Part shown: one piece after another, positions 8,960-17,494 of the stretch
Position numbering within the stretch: the stretch's first letter is position 1
How the letters are laid out: the number at the start of each line of letters is the position of its first letter
Assembly: GCA_964629875.1 (NCBI GenBank)
Contig: CAZVRK010000008.1
Location: forward strand, 1 to 64,000
Length of the DNA: 64,000 bases
DNA from: UBA3495 sp964629875
Lineage (GTDB): Bacteria > Chloroflexota > Dehalococcoidia > Lucifugimonadales > UBA3495
Direction: 5' to 3'
Translations under genes and position numbers: made by a program
Notes under the pieces: generated by a model
Seen by the model: the letters and a program-made list of their open reading frames with translations, nothing else
What the model was told of the DNA's origin: nothing
The model's database searches: none

Positions 8960-9141
8960 TTACCGCCATTAGACCTATTCATAAAATTTGGAACGGAATT
9001 AGTTATTGGATAACTGATATCACAGGTAATACAACTAAGACTTCCAGTAATGATATCGTCCTGCACCTCAGATATTACTGATAGGGTAAGCTCGCCCTTA
9101 CAGTCAGGACAAGCCAATATATCCAGCATTCGCTTATTCAT
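8956..9141 (-). CDS. Trm112-like zinc-ribbon protein
   Basis: A 61-aa protein of the Trm112/YcaR family. The N-terminus LDILACPDCKGEL carries Cys11 and Cys14, and Cys37 and Cys40 (SCITC) complete a zinc ribbon; the C-terminal ISYPITNSVPNF is also typical. Eukaryotic and archaeal members activate methyltransferases, whereas the bacterial role is unclear. Its stop codon overlaps that of the convergent selenoprotein by a few bases. A weak purine stretch precedes the ATG. It is followed upstream on the same strand by the CopD-like gene. Confidence 0.9.
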   Translation of the reverse strand: MNKRMLDILACPDCKGELTLSVISEVQDDIITGSLSCITCDISYPITNSVPNFMNRSNGGN

Positions 9142-9158
9142 TATCTTTTAAAACCATT

Positions 9159-9799
9159 CTATTTATATTCTAAATTCGTCTCTACTAGCAACGTTAATAG
9201 GTCTGACAGTCCGAACACTATAACACCCAATACCAAGACGGCGTACGTACTCGTCACGCTGCGCCTAACCTTTCCCAACATGGTAACCGGCGTATCTATT
9301 TCCGAGTTAAAGTTTCTAGACTTCGCCAGCCATGCTAAATAGAACATGTAACTAGCTAGGGAAACCTTTATTCCTAATATTATGACGTACACTAAACTAA
9401 CTGATTGAGAAGTCAGACGACTAGCGGCCAAGATAACACCGGTAATAATAAGGATAGTCACTGCAGTCTTAATGACATGCTGAAATTCCGCTGTCANNNN
9501 NNNNNNNNNNNNNNNNNNNNNNNNNNNNNNNNNNNNNNNNNNNNNNNNNNNNNNNNNNNNNNNNNNNNNNNNNNNNNNNNNNNNNNNNNNNNNNNNGTAA
9601 TAATAAGGATAGTCACTGCAGTCTTAATGACATGCTGAAATTCCGCTGTCAAACTTCGATTGACTTCGGCGAATCCGTTGAGTCTGTCCGATACAGGTCT
9701 AATCACAAACATGTAAAACATAGACCCTCCGACCCACGCTACTGCCCCCAATGCATGGCACCACCTCACCAGCAATAATATCCAATCCAACAAAGTCAC
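9159..9799 (-). CDS. CopD-like integral membrane protein, interrupted by a scaffold gap
   Basis: The two flanks of the N-gap encode the halves of one protein in register. The upstream half begins VTLLDWILLLVRWCHALGAV (initiator GTG at 9799) with WVGGSMFYMFVIRP. The other half continues TGVILAASRLTSQSVSLVY and ends at 9159. Merging the duplicated 55 bp on either side of the gap restores an uninterrupted membrane protein of about 160 aa with four hydrophobic segments, as in CopD/DUF4149-type proteins. The N-terminal RWCHALGAVAWVGG signature is characteristic. The role may be copper or haem related, but that is only a family association. The coordinates include the gap and one superfluous copy of the repeat. 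Confidence 0.75.
9442..9651. other. 100-N scaffold gap between identical 55-bp contig ends
   Basis: Positions 9497-9596 are exactly 100 N. The 55 bases before it (9442-9496) are identical to the 55 bases after it (9597-9651). This is what is left when two overlapping contigs are scaffolded with a default gap and not merged. The open frame across the join fits when one copy is removed. I treat it as an assembly artefact, not a biological repeat. Confidence 0.93.
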
Positions 9800-9937
9800 T
9801 CTTTACCAACTCAGCAAGCAAATTTACTTCTTTCTGGGCAGTGAACCAATCCACTATTAGAACAAGTATAATACTAGAAATTGTCATTACACCCAAGCAT
9901 TCAACAGACTAGGTCTCAGTGCAAATAGGAGGAGACT

Positions 9938-10690
9938 ATGCGATTAGCTAACAAAGTAGCGTTAATCACCGGAGGTGCCAGAGGACAAGGAGCTGTAGAA
10001 GCAAAGTTATTCGCCACCGAAGGTGCTTACGTTGTCATTTGCGACATATTGGACGAAGAAGGCAAGCGCATAGAGTCTGAGATAAATAACACAGGAGGCT
10101 CGTCTTTATTTGCACACCTAGATGTGACCGATGAATCAGAATGGCAGAATGTTATAGCAACTACACTGAACTCGTTCGGGAAGCTCGATATTCTTGTCAA
10201 CAATGCCGGAATATATAAATGGGCTCAAGTAGAAGAAACAACATCGGAACTCTGGGACCAAACCATGGATATCAATGCAAAAGGGGTATTCCTAGGAACC
10301 AAACACGCAATACCGGCGATGCGTAATTCCGGAGGCGGCTCTATCGTAAACATTTCGTCAGTGGCTGGACTCATAGGCAGTGCAAATGCTGCAGCTTACG
10401 GCGCATCAAAAGGAGCAGTAAGACTTCTAACCAAATCTACAGCCATACAATATGCCAAGGATGGGATTAGGGCAAACTCAGTACATCCAGGAATAATCGA
10501 CACTCCCATGACTACTCCTAACTTATTGGCGACGCAGGAAGCCAGAGACCGTTCAGCCTCTAGACATCCTTTGGGACGCGTCGGCACATCTGAAGACGTT
10601 GCCTACGGAGTATTGTTTCTTGCATCTGATGAATCGTCCTTTATGACAGGATCTGAATTAGTCATAGATGGAGGCTTAACCGCCCAATAG
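9938..10690 (+). CDS. Short-chain dehydrogenase/reductase
   Basis: Classical NAD(P)-dependent SDR of 250 aa. The cofactor motif GGARGQG lies at residues 11-17, with NNAG near 90. The catalytic residues are Ser141, Tyr154 and Lys158 (YGASK), and the C-terminus ends SELVIDGGLTAQ as in 3-alpha/20-beta-hydroxysteroid-like members. An acidic Asp after beta-2 (VICDILDEEG) suggests NAD rather than NADP. A near-perfect AGGAGGA precedes the ATG by 4 nt. The substrate is unknown; the gene is solitary on this strand, with gamma-glutamyltransferase convergent just after it. Confidence 0.93.
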   Translation: MRLANKVALITGGARGQGAVEAKLFATEGAYVVICDILDEEGKRIESEINNTGGSSLFAHLDVTDESEWQNVIATTLNSFGKLDILVNNAGIYKWAQVEETTSELWDQTMDINAKGVFLGTKHAIPAMRNSGGGSIVNISSVAGLIGSANAAAYGASKGAVRLLTKSTAIQYAKDGIRANSVHPGIIDTPMTTPNLLATQEARDRSASRHPLGRVGTSEDVAYGVLFLASDESSFMTGSELVIDGGLTAQ

Positions 10691-10691
10691 A

Positions 10692-12449
10692 TCACCGGCC
10701 AATAGCATATCCATCACGTCTCAAATCCGCTCCGCCAAACAGAGCACCTCTTTCGTGATCTACTTCGATGGCGCAGAGTGCGCCCATCCTCGGAGTCCAG
10801 TCATCCCAAACCTCTACGTCATGCCCCATATTAGACAGGTTTACCAGTGTATCAGAATCGATTCTGCCCTCAATCCCAATCAAATTCTTATGATATGCAT
10901 GTGGCCAGAACGAATTGGGAAAATTCCATGTAGATATTCTTGGTGCTTCTATCGCCTGCTGAACATTCATTCCAAATTCCGAAACGTTCAGGAATAATTG
11001 CACCATTGACTGACATTGCACGTCCCCGCCCGGGGTACCAAAGGGCATCCATAAACGTCCATTCCTAAACGCCATGGCCGGTGTAGGAGTAAGCCTTGGT
11101 CGCTTGCCAGCCGCCAAACAAGCAGGATGGTCTTCCTCTATCCACGACTGAGAGCCTCTCGGTGACATCACAAACCCAAGGCCAGGAACAGTTGGGCCAC
11201 CCCCTATTCCATCACTAGGAGTACCCGAGAAAGCATTTCCCCACCGATCTACTACGGATATGTAGCTAGTATCCGCAGGGAGTCCTCCTGCCATCTCCTT
11301 GGGTCGCCTGACTGTCGTCTTCCCAGGTTCTCCGGATTGATACTGCCATGGATCACCTGGTAACGGCATTTCTAATGCAGCTCGATTGTAATCAATCATG
11401 CTAGCCCTAGATTTTGCATACCCTCCAGAGAGCAACCCTTCCATAGGAACGTTCACAAAATCCGGATCGCCATAGAAACTATGTCGGTCTGCAAAAGCTA
11501 ATTTAAGAGCCTCAACTACCGTATGTAAGTAAGAAGCAGAATTATGTCCCATTGATACCAAGTCGCACGTCTCTAATATCTTTAACGTTTGGAGCGTGAC
11601 CGGTCCCTGACACCAGGGTCCGCAAGAATATACTTCACAATCTTTATAAGAAATCGAAGGAGGCGTCTCTATTTCGACCGAAAACTCCTTAAGATCATCC
11701 ATAGACAGCAGACCACCCTGACTTTGGCTAAATGCAATCATTTCCTCTGCTATCTGTCCTTTGTAGAAATAATCGCGCGCTGATTGTATCGCTCCTTCAC
11801 GACCCAAACTTTGACAAGCTTTCTCAACTTCTATTAATCGATTAAATGTATTGGCAAGATCTTTCTGGACTAGCAACTGACCTGTTTGCAGAGCAATCCC
11901 ATTACGAAAAAATACATCCATGCTTGTTGACCAAAAGACCCCTTCTCCTTCGTCATGGACGAGCTTGTCCCCTTCTTTTACTAACGCGTTGTGTAGAGAA
12001 GCAGGAATTGGAAAGCCATTTTCAGCCAATTCCCAGGCAGGTCTCACAACATCCTCAAATTTCATAGTTCCAAAGGTTTTCAATGCCGTCATCCATGCAT
12101 CTGCAGCAGAGGGGGTAACGGTTCGTAAAATACCCGCTGGCAACTCTGAATTATGATTTTTTGCAAAATACTCTACAGATGCATCCTTCGGCCAGCGCCC
12201 CAATCCACTAACGCTTTTAGTCTGATTGCTAGCTTTATCATAAATTATTATTGGAGCTACTCCACCGAAACTCGTGTATTGAGGTAATACAACGTTGAGC
12301 ACGAGCCCAGCTGCTATTCCAGCATCAGTAGCATTTCCGCCTTGTTCAAGTATCCGATATGCTGCCGCTGTAGCTAAATAATGCCCTGTCGACGCAATGT
12401 GTGACACTCCGGTTATGACCGGACGATGAGTCTCTATCCCTATAGCCAT
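10692..12449 (-). CDS. ggt: Gamma-glutamyltransferase family protein
   Basis: Ntn-hydrolase that autocleaves to form large and small chains and transfers or hydrolyses gamma-glutamyl groups. The N-terminal nucleophile of the small subunit is Thr394 in PADTSYISVVDRWGNA. GGVAPIIIYD near residue 70 and GDVQCQSMVQLFLNV near the end are also typical. The length of 585 aa is usual. ATG at 12449 is chosen because GGAGG sits 5 nt upstream, inside the stretch that an earlier in-frame ATG would have translated. No clear signal peptide is seen, so it may act in the cytosol, as some members do. The substrate may be a glutathione conjugate or another gamma-glutamyl amide. Confidence 0.92.
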   Translation of the reverse strand: MAIGIETHRPVITGVSHIASTGHYLATAAAYRILEQGGNATDAGIAAGLVLNVVLPQYTSFGGVAPIIIYDKASNQTKSVSGLGRWPKDASVEYFAKNHNSELPAGILRTVTPSAADAWMTALKTFGTMKFEDVVRPAWELAENGFPIPASLHNALVKEGDKLVHDEGEGVFWSTSMDVFFRNGIALQTGQLLVQKDLANTFNRLIEVEKACQSLGREGAIQSARDYFYKGQIAEEMIAFSQSQGGLLSMDDLKEFSVEIETPPSISYKDCEVYSCGPWCQGPVTLQTLKILETCDLVSMGHNSASYLHTVVEALKLAFADRHSFYGDPDFVNVPMEGLLSGGYAKSRASMIDYNRAALEMPLPGDPWQYQSGEPGKTTVRRPKEMAGGLPADTSYISVVDRWGNAFSGTPSDGIGGGPTVPGLGFVMSPRGSQSWIEEDHPACLAAGKRPRLTPTPAMAFRNGRLWMPFGTPGGDVQCQSMVQLFLNVSEFGMNVQQAIEAPRISTWNFPNSFWPHAYHKNLIGIEGRIDSDTLVNLSNMGHDVEVWDDWTPRMGALCAIEVDHERGALFGGADLRRDGYAIGR

Positions 12450-12523
12450 AAAAACCTCCATGAAAGCTTAGTCATGCCTGATTCCAACCTGAACTACCAC
12501 TTCTTCAATGCAGCCACATATCT

Positions 12524-13609
12524 TTACAATTTCAAGTCCGCGAGATTTGGAATTACATTTTCTGATAAATACCGCATCGATTTAAGCCAATTATCGTAAG
12601 GATCCCACTCATGGCCCATTGCAAGCAGAACCCCAAATCCTCCAGTGTCCAAAAAAAGCTGTCTGAGTTGCTCGGTGACATCATCAACACTACCTACTAT
12701 CCAGACGTTATCAAGTAAATATTCTGGAGTCACATCGGCATCAGGAACTTCATTGTTCCCTTTAAACAAACTCAATGAATCCATATAAGACATTAGAGGA
12801 ATGAAATAATCCCGAAAATCACGACCGATTGTACCATTCAAGACTTCCTCACGTGCCTGAGCCGTTGTCTCAGAAATGTATATTTCTTTGGCTATACGCC
12901 ATGTTGATCGATTGGCCTTTTTACCAGATAATTGCGCTCCTTTCTCTACCGCATCCCAGTGACTACTGAGTATTTCAGATGGGACCAAATTGATACTGAG
13001 AGGCAACCATCCCTTCTCCCCTGCCATAACCAGAGTGTCAGAGTTAGGAGACACACCTGCTACTCCAATCGGTGGGTGTGGTTTTTGGTACGGTTTCATA
13101 TGAAACTCCAGACCTATCTCTGGTACTGGCCGTGGAATTGAAAAGTTCCAAGCTTCATGTTTGTATTGGCCAGGAGCAGGATTCTCCCACATCTGTAGTA
13201 TTACATCTATCGCATCTCTAGACATACCACGGTGAAATCCTGTAGAAGCATCGAATCCAAACACCTCGAAGTCGCCGGGAAACCCTCCAGATCCTACTCC
13301 CCAGTAAAACCGCCCTTTCGCTAAATTGTCCAATTGAGCAATACGATGCGCGATCATAAATGGATCATGATTTGGCATACAGGTTACTCCCGTACCAAAA
13401 ACAATGTTCTTAGTGCGAGATAAGGCAGCCGCAATAAATTGATCTGGAGCGGGAATATTTTCCCAAACAGTGGTGAAATGCTCTCCAATCCAAGCCTCTT
13501 TGTATCCTAATTGGTCGAGACATTCCATTTGATGAAGATCAGATTCCATGGTATCTGCCGGATCTGAACCCGGGGGATGCAGCGGCATTGTGAAATATCC
13601 GACTTCCAT
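12524..13609 (-). CDS. LLM class flavin-dependent oxidoreductase
   Basis: Luciferase-like monooxygenase with a TIM-barrel fold, using reduced flavin and O2. The N-terminus MEVGYFTMPLHPPG, WIGEHFTTVWENIPAPDQFI near residue 45 and IAQLDNLAKGRFYWGVGSGG near 95 are diagnostic. The C-terminal part carries YLLDNVWIVGSVDDVTEQL. The 361-aa length is usual. It is one of three paralogues in this window. No flavin reductase gene is adjacent, so the reduced flavin must come from elsewhere. The gene lies just upstream of the gamma-glutamyltransferase on the same strand, separated by a 74-nt gap. The substrate is unknown. Confidence 0.93.
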   Translation of the reverse strand: MEVGYFTMPLHPPGSDPADTMESDLHQMECLDQLGYKEAWIGEHFTTVWENIPAPDQFIAAALSRTKNIVFGTGVTCMPNHDPFMIAHRIAQLDNLAKGRFYWGVGSGGFPGDFEVFGFDASTGFHRGMSRDAIDVILQMWENPAPGQYKHEAWNFSIPRPVPEIGLEFHMKPYQKPHPPIGVAGVSPNSDTLVMAGEKGWLPLSINLVPSEILSSHWDAVEKGAQLSGKKANRSTWRIAKEIYISETTAQAREEVLNGTIGRDFRDYFIPLMSYMDSLSLFKGNNEVPDADVTPEYLLDNVWIVGSVDDVTEQLRQLFLDTGGFGVLLAMGHEWDPYDNWLKSMRYLSENVIPNLADLKL

Positions 13610-13748
13610 ATGCGCTCCCTTGGCTAGTCATAGTCCAGTATAACTACGGCAAGTATAAGTCATTAGCAGCGCTTCCTCAATCAGACTTGATGTTGCTACC
13701 AGATACTCCTAAAATCATTATACGATTTACTAAACAAGGTGGCGTTTG

Positions 13749-14096
13749 ATGCTGTTTGAGATTGAAGTATCCTCGGAACTTAACAGCCCTTTCGAATTTA
13801 ATAGAGTATTTGATTTATTATCTGATCCTTCACCGGTTAGACAGGTGTACACCTCCAATCTAGTAGGTCAGGACACCTGGTGTGACGTAATTGGATGGGA
13901 TGAGTCTGGGCCATGCCAAGCATTCGCTGCATTATCAGAAGATTCTGGCGACGGAGTCATACTTTTATTATATGGTGGCCAGGAAGGAATAAGGCTAAAA
14001 CCTTCTGATTCAACAGACGACTGGGATTTGAGCAATATAAATCAGTGGGGAGAACCCTGCTTGATGTTGGACAAAAACACATCTTATATCGAGTAA
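13749..14096 (+). CDS. Unknown 115-aa acidic protein
   Basis: A short gene with a good start: AAGGTGG lies 6 nt upstream of ATG 13749, which is preferred over a TTG one codon earlier. The product is acidic (many Asp/Glu, three Trp) with no membrane segment or signal peptide. The alternating pattern of hydrophobic residues (GVILLLYGG, WCDVIGWD) suggests a small beta-rich fold. I recognise no family. It ends 24 nt before the convergent pentapeptide-repeat gene. Confidence 0.6.
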   Translation: MLFEIEVSSELNSPFEFNRVFDLLSDPSPVRQVYTSNLVGQDTWCDVIGWDESGPCQAFAALSEDSGDGVILLLYGGQEGIRLKPSDSTDDWDLSNINQWGEPCLMLDKNTSYIE

Positions 14097-14120
14097 GTAC
14101 AGCCAGCGAACGATCGTTTT

Positions 14121-15335
14121 CTACAGTATTCTCATACGCCTTAGAATAACTTCTTGGATCTTAGAGGCAAAATCCACCAGATTATTACTGTCCGAAAAAT
14201 CTAACATTTCAAACGTTTTAATCTGGTCCAATCCTTCAGATGTGTTAGACAAAATACTTTTATCCAGTGCAATACCAATTAAGGCAAGTCGATCCTCATT
14301 ACTGCTAATCTGAGCGTGCATAACCTGACTAAACAAATTCCAAGTATACGGACTTCTGTAGGAATTTTCCGAACAGACTAGGATTTTGACATCATAGTTT
14401 CCCAAACGACTCAGGGGTGGAAATGATATATCCTTTACCAATTTATCCTCATCTCCCACCGGCATATACCAACAGTCTACGCCTGATTTGGAGATTTCTG
14501 ACTGGAGTTCTGTCATAAACGTCGCATCCCTATAGGAACCCAATATTACTACCCGTACACTATAATCAGCAGCATCCCGTGTACATGCAACCAATTTATC
14601 CATCTCAGGCAAACCGGTTTCTACGAGAAATTTCATCGAAATATTTCCGTGAGATCTAATTAGCGTATTAATCCCAATAGTACTCGAGGAACTATGCCTG
14701 GCAGATTCCAGATCTAAGGCTCCGCTCAAATCGCTATCACCAATAACAGTCATACCCATACGTACACTCGTAAACAATGTTCCATCTGTACTAACCCTAG
14801 TCAGGTTTGCACACCTGACATCAGCACCCGACAAATTCGCTAAATCAAGATTAGTCCCCGTGAGTCTGGCATTCATTAGATTAGCACCCGTCATATCCGA
14901 CTGTTTCATATCAGTCAAAGTCAGATCTGCATTACTCAAGTTACAACCGCTAAAATCTGAAGCAGAGGCATCTGCTGATGAAACATCTGCATCTGAGAGA
15001 TCGCAACCTGTAAACAAAACACCCTTCAAATTTGCACCAACCAGTGTAGCGCCCTTTAATACTGCCCCTGATAGATTTGACCGCTCTAGTATAGCGTCGT
15101 CCAATCTCACTCCAATAAGATTTGCATATAAAAGCTTGCTATTCCGGAGATCAGATTTGCTGAGGTCAGCGTGACTTAGATCGTCTTTAGATAAGTCTAT
15201 ATTACTGAGATCCAGGTCTGACAAGACGGAACTCGACAGATCCAAACGTTTACTTTGGGAAGGTCCGTTTTCACGCCAACGAGATACACTCTGAGCACCT
15301 TCCCGAACAATTTCTAAGTGCTCCTGATTAGCCAC
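14121..15335 (-). CDS. Pentapeptide-repeat protein with C-terminal TIR-like domain
   Basis: Residues 31-207 are a long run of A(D/N)LSx-type pentapeptide repeats, which form a right-handed quadrilateral beta-helix. After a conserved-looking linker (STIGINTLIRSHGNI, 218-232) comes a TIR-like domain, about 261-400: VILGSYRDATFM in place of box 1 FISYS, then SGVDCWYMPVG and VKILVCSENSY. Pentapeptide-TIR fusions with this linker are known in cyanobacteria and other bacteria. Here the usual FISYSxxD box is altered and I cannot find the Glu of the WxxxE motif used by TIR NADases (SPYTWNLFSQV stands there). The domain may therefore be a binding or scaffold version. No defence genes flank it. Confidence 0.8.
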   Translation of the reverse strand: MANQEHLEIVREGAQSVSRWRENGPSQSKRLDLSSSVLSDLDLSNIDLSKDDLSHADLSKSDLRNSKLLYANLIGVRLDDAILERSNLSGAVLKGATLVGANLKGVLFTGCDLSDADVSSADASASDFSGCNLSNADLTLTDMKQSDMTGANLMNARLTGTNLDLANLSGADVRCANLTRVSTDGTLFTSVRMGMTVIGDSDLSGALDLESARHSSSSTIGINTLIRSHGNISMKFLVETGLPEMDKLVACTRDAADYSVRVVILGSYRDATFMTELQSEISKSGVDCWYMPVGDEDKLVKDISFPPLSRLGNYDVKILVCSENSYRSPYTWNLFSQVMHAQISSNEDRLALIGIALDKSILSNTSEGLDQIKTFEMLDFSDSNNLVDFASKIQEVILRRMRIL

Positions 15336-15359
15336 ACATATCTCCTTACTGCATTTAGA

Positions 15360-15396
15360 AACACCCTCCCGATTGCGATCAATTGGAGAGGGTGTT
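15360..15396. terminator. Hairpin terminator between two minus-strand genes
   Basis: AACACCCTCCC (15360-15370) pairs with GGAGAGGGTGTT (15385-15396), with a 14-nt loop. On the minus strand a TTTCTAAAT stretch follows. It lies 30 nt after the stop of the flavin monooxygenase at 15426 and 25 nt before the start of the pentapeptide gene, separating the two transcripts. Confidence 0.7.
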
Positions 15397-15425
15397 CGAT
15401 TACCAGATATCGTCCGACGGTCTTA

Positions 15426-16601
15426 CTAATCATTCGCAGGAACAGTCAATGAGTCGATCTCAGCACCAGAAAACAATGGCATTACATCCTCTGCAAAAAT
15501 GCTAAGTTGTTCTTTGAATTCTGCCCAAGGCATGCCTTCTGGCCACTGGAACACTACATCTTCTAATCCAGGGTATTTCTCCTCTATGCCTTTCAGGTAA
15601 GAGACAAATTCTTCTGATGAACCACAGAACCACGCCTTTTGTTCGACGCCATCTTCAACACGTGGAGTCCTGGCAGGAGCTCCGGGAGTGCCCCAAGGTC
15701 TGCCTTCCTCATCCGTATAACGTACATATCCAAATGGAGCAAACCACTTATATCGTTCGTCATGATACGGTCGAACTTTCTCCATAGCCTCAGCTTTATT
15801 ATCAGCAATGTAAAAACCCACCCCAAATGCGATATTTTCCCCTAGAGCTACGTCCTTACCTGCGTTTTTATATGCCAACTGGTAATTACTAATCATTTCA
15901 TCAGCCATTACCTCTCCAGTCAAAGCAACCATTCCCTTTATCCCATGTTGAGCCATAAATTCAATAGATCTACCACTTGTAATGGGCTGCCATATCTCTA
16001 CCGGCAGATTCACTGGCCTAGGCACTAATGTCACGTCAGTCATTTCGTACCCTCTGTATGGTACCTCAGCAGGTATAGTGTGTTTAGGCCCTTTATGGCT
16101 AAAAGAATCTTCATTGAAGGCCTTCAAGATGATTTCCATGTTTTCTTCAAAAACTGCCCGATTTGCGTCTTGGTCAATCAATGGAGCCCCCATGGTTTCT
16201 ACTTCTCGTGATTGATAGCCACGACCAACACCGAATATCAACCTGCCCCTGGTCATCACGTCTGCCATAGCAAAATCTTCCGCCAACCGTATCGGATGCC
16301 ACATAGGTACAATATTGAATCCCGCGCCAAACTTTAACCTCTTGGTAATGCCGGCTAGATGAACACCTAAAAGGGTTAGGTTTGGAAATACTTCGTAACC
16401 CTCACGTTGGAAATGATGTTCCGCTGCCCAGAGACAGTAGAAACCCAAATCATCCATGTGTTTCGCCAATTCTTCGGCATGATAATAAGGCTCTATTAAG
16501 GTCTCATTTGGATAACGCCGATCATTTGCTGGCGTGGCATCTGCTCCTACGTCTTCAAAATCGATTTGCCCTACATACAACACTGAAAACCGTTTAATCA
16601 T
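15426..16601 (-). CDS. LLM class flavin-dependent oxidoreductase
   Basis: A 391-aa member of the luciferase-like monooxygenases. Signature stretches are LGFYCLWAAEHHFQREGY near residue 55, PIRLAEDFAMADVMTRGRL near 105 and FGVGRGYQSREVE near 128. The AEHHF motif and the AEDFAMADVMTRGR block are typical of the alkanal-monooxygenase-like group. It is somewhat longer than the other two paralogues here because of an insert after residue 250 (PFGYVRYTDEEGRPWGTP). The start MIKRFSVLYVGQIDFED places the first strand correctly. The downstream hairpin ends its transcript. The substrate is unknown. Confidence 0.92.
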   Translation of the reverse strand: MIKRFSVLYVGQIDFEDVGADATPANDRRYPNETLIEPYYHAEELAKHMDDLGFYCLWAAEHHFQREGYEVFPNLTLLGVHLAGITKRLKFGAGFNIVPMWHPIRLAEDFAMADVMTRGRLIFGVGRGYQSREVETMGAPLIDQDANRAVFEENMEIILKAFNEDSFSHKGPKHTIPAEVPYRGYEMTDVTLVPRPVNLPVEIWQPITSGRSIEFMAQHGIKGMVALTGEVMADEMISNYQLAYKNAGKDVALGENIAFGVGFYIADNKAEAMEKVRPYHDERYKWFAPFGYVRYTDEEGRPWGTPGAPARTPRVEDGVEQKAWFCGSSEEFVSYLKGIEEKYPGLEDVVFQWPEGMPWAEFKEQLSIFAEDVMPLFSGAEIDSLTVPAND

Positions 16602-16708
16602 AGCAACTATTACCTCATTGGATAGATAAATATATAGAAGATGATTTATTATATCAGCGGCCTATATGATTGAAAATGTCATGTGGAGAGTGTGATAAGG
16701 AGTTAATC

Positions 16709-17485
16709 ATGGACCTAGGATTAGAGGGAAGGATAGCAATGGTAACCGGAGGCAGCCATGGTCTGGGATATCAGATCGCTTCGTGCCTGGCCAGAGAAGG
16801 TTGTAAAGTGTCGCTCTGCGCTAGAGATAAAAGACGAGTAGATGAAGTTGTCTCTGAGATACAAAGCCAAGGGTTCACAGCCCGTGGCAGTCAGGCAGAT
16901 GTAACGAATGAAGCCGATTTACAGCTATTTTATAACGAAACATTGGACCAGCTCGGCCATCCTGACATCCTAGTAAACAATGTCGGTGGCAGACGGGGTT
17001 CAGTAAACTTCGCAGATACAAGCATGGATCAATTCATAGCAGGCCTAGACCTGAACCTTATCAGTGCTGTCCGACTCACAAAACTAGTCATTGATCATAT
17101 GAAATCTCAGGAATGGGGAAGAATAATAAACATTGCCTCTATATCGGGTAGAGAACACGGAGGCTCCATTGATTATATGACCGCGAAAGCCGCTCTAATC
17201 GCCTTTTCTAAACACCTTGCCTTGCAATCCGCTCAATACAATGTGCTGGTGAACTGTGTTGCACCCGGGTCCATAGATTTCCCAGGGAGCACCTGGGACC
17301 GATACCAAAGGATAGAGCCACCTGATGTAGTAGCAGAATTCATTGATCGGAACTTGCCGATGGGAAAATTTGGCTGGCCTGAACCAATAGGTGAGACAGT
17401 AGCCTTCCTAGCATCAGAAAAAGCCGATTTGATTACCGGAGCGTGTCTCAACGTAGACGGAGGGCAATCACATTCATTAATATGA
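16709..17485 (+). CDS. Short-chain dehydrogenase/reductase
   Basis: SDR of 258 aa. The start at 16709 is fixed by AAGGAG 6 nt upstream; an upstream in-frame ATG at 16670 lacks such a site. Features are GGSHGLG at about residue 14, NNVGG near 90 (in place of NNAGG), NIASISG near 141, catalytic Tyr156 and Lys160 (YMTAK), and the terminal NVDGGQ. An Arg after beta-2 (LCARDKRR) suggests NADP preference. It resembles 3-oxoacyl-ACP-reductase-like SDRs, but the genuine FabG of this window is at 40825. It is transcribed toward the alpha/beta hydrolase on the opposite strand. Confidence 0.92.
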   Translation: MDLGLEGRIAMVTGGSHGLGYQIASCLAREGCKVSLCARDKRRVDEVVSEIQSQGFTARGSQADVTNEADLQLFYNETLDQLGHPDILVNNVGGRRGSVNFADTSMDQFIAGLDLNLISAVRLTKLVIDHMKSQEWGRIINIASISGREHGGSIDYMTAKAALIAFSKHLALQSAQYNVLVNCVAPGSIDFPGSTWDRYQRIEPPDVVAEFIDRNLPMGKFGWPEPIGETVAFLASEKADLITGACLNVDGGQSHSLI

Positions 17486-17494
17486 TCCTACAAC

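Noticed and set aside
9442..9651. A true 55-bp direct repeat
   Set aside because: Exactly 100 N between identical ends is an assembly mark, and one copy must be removed to restore the open frame.
9699..9896. Minus-strand open frame upstream of and overlapping the CopD-like gene
   Set aside because: It overlaps the recognisable CopD-like start in another frame and shows no family features.
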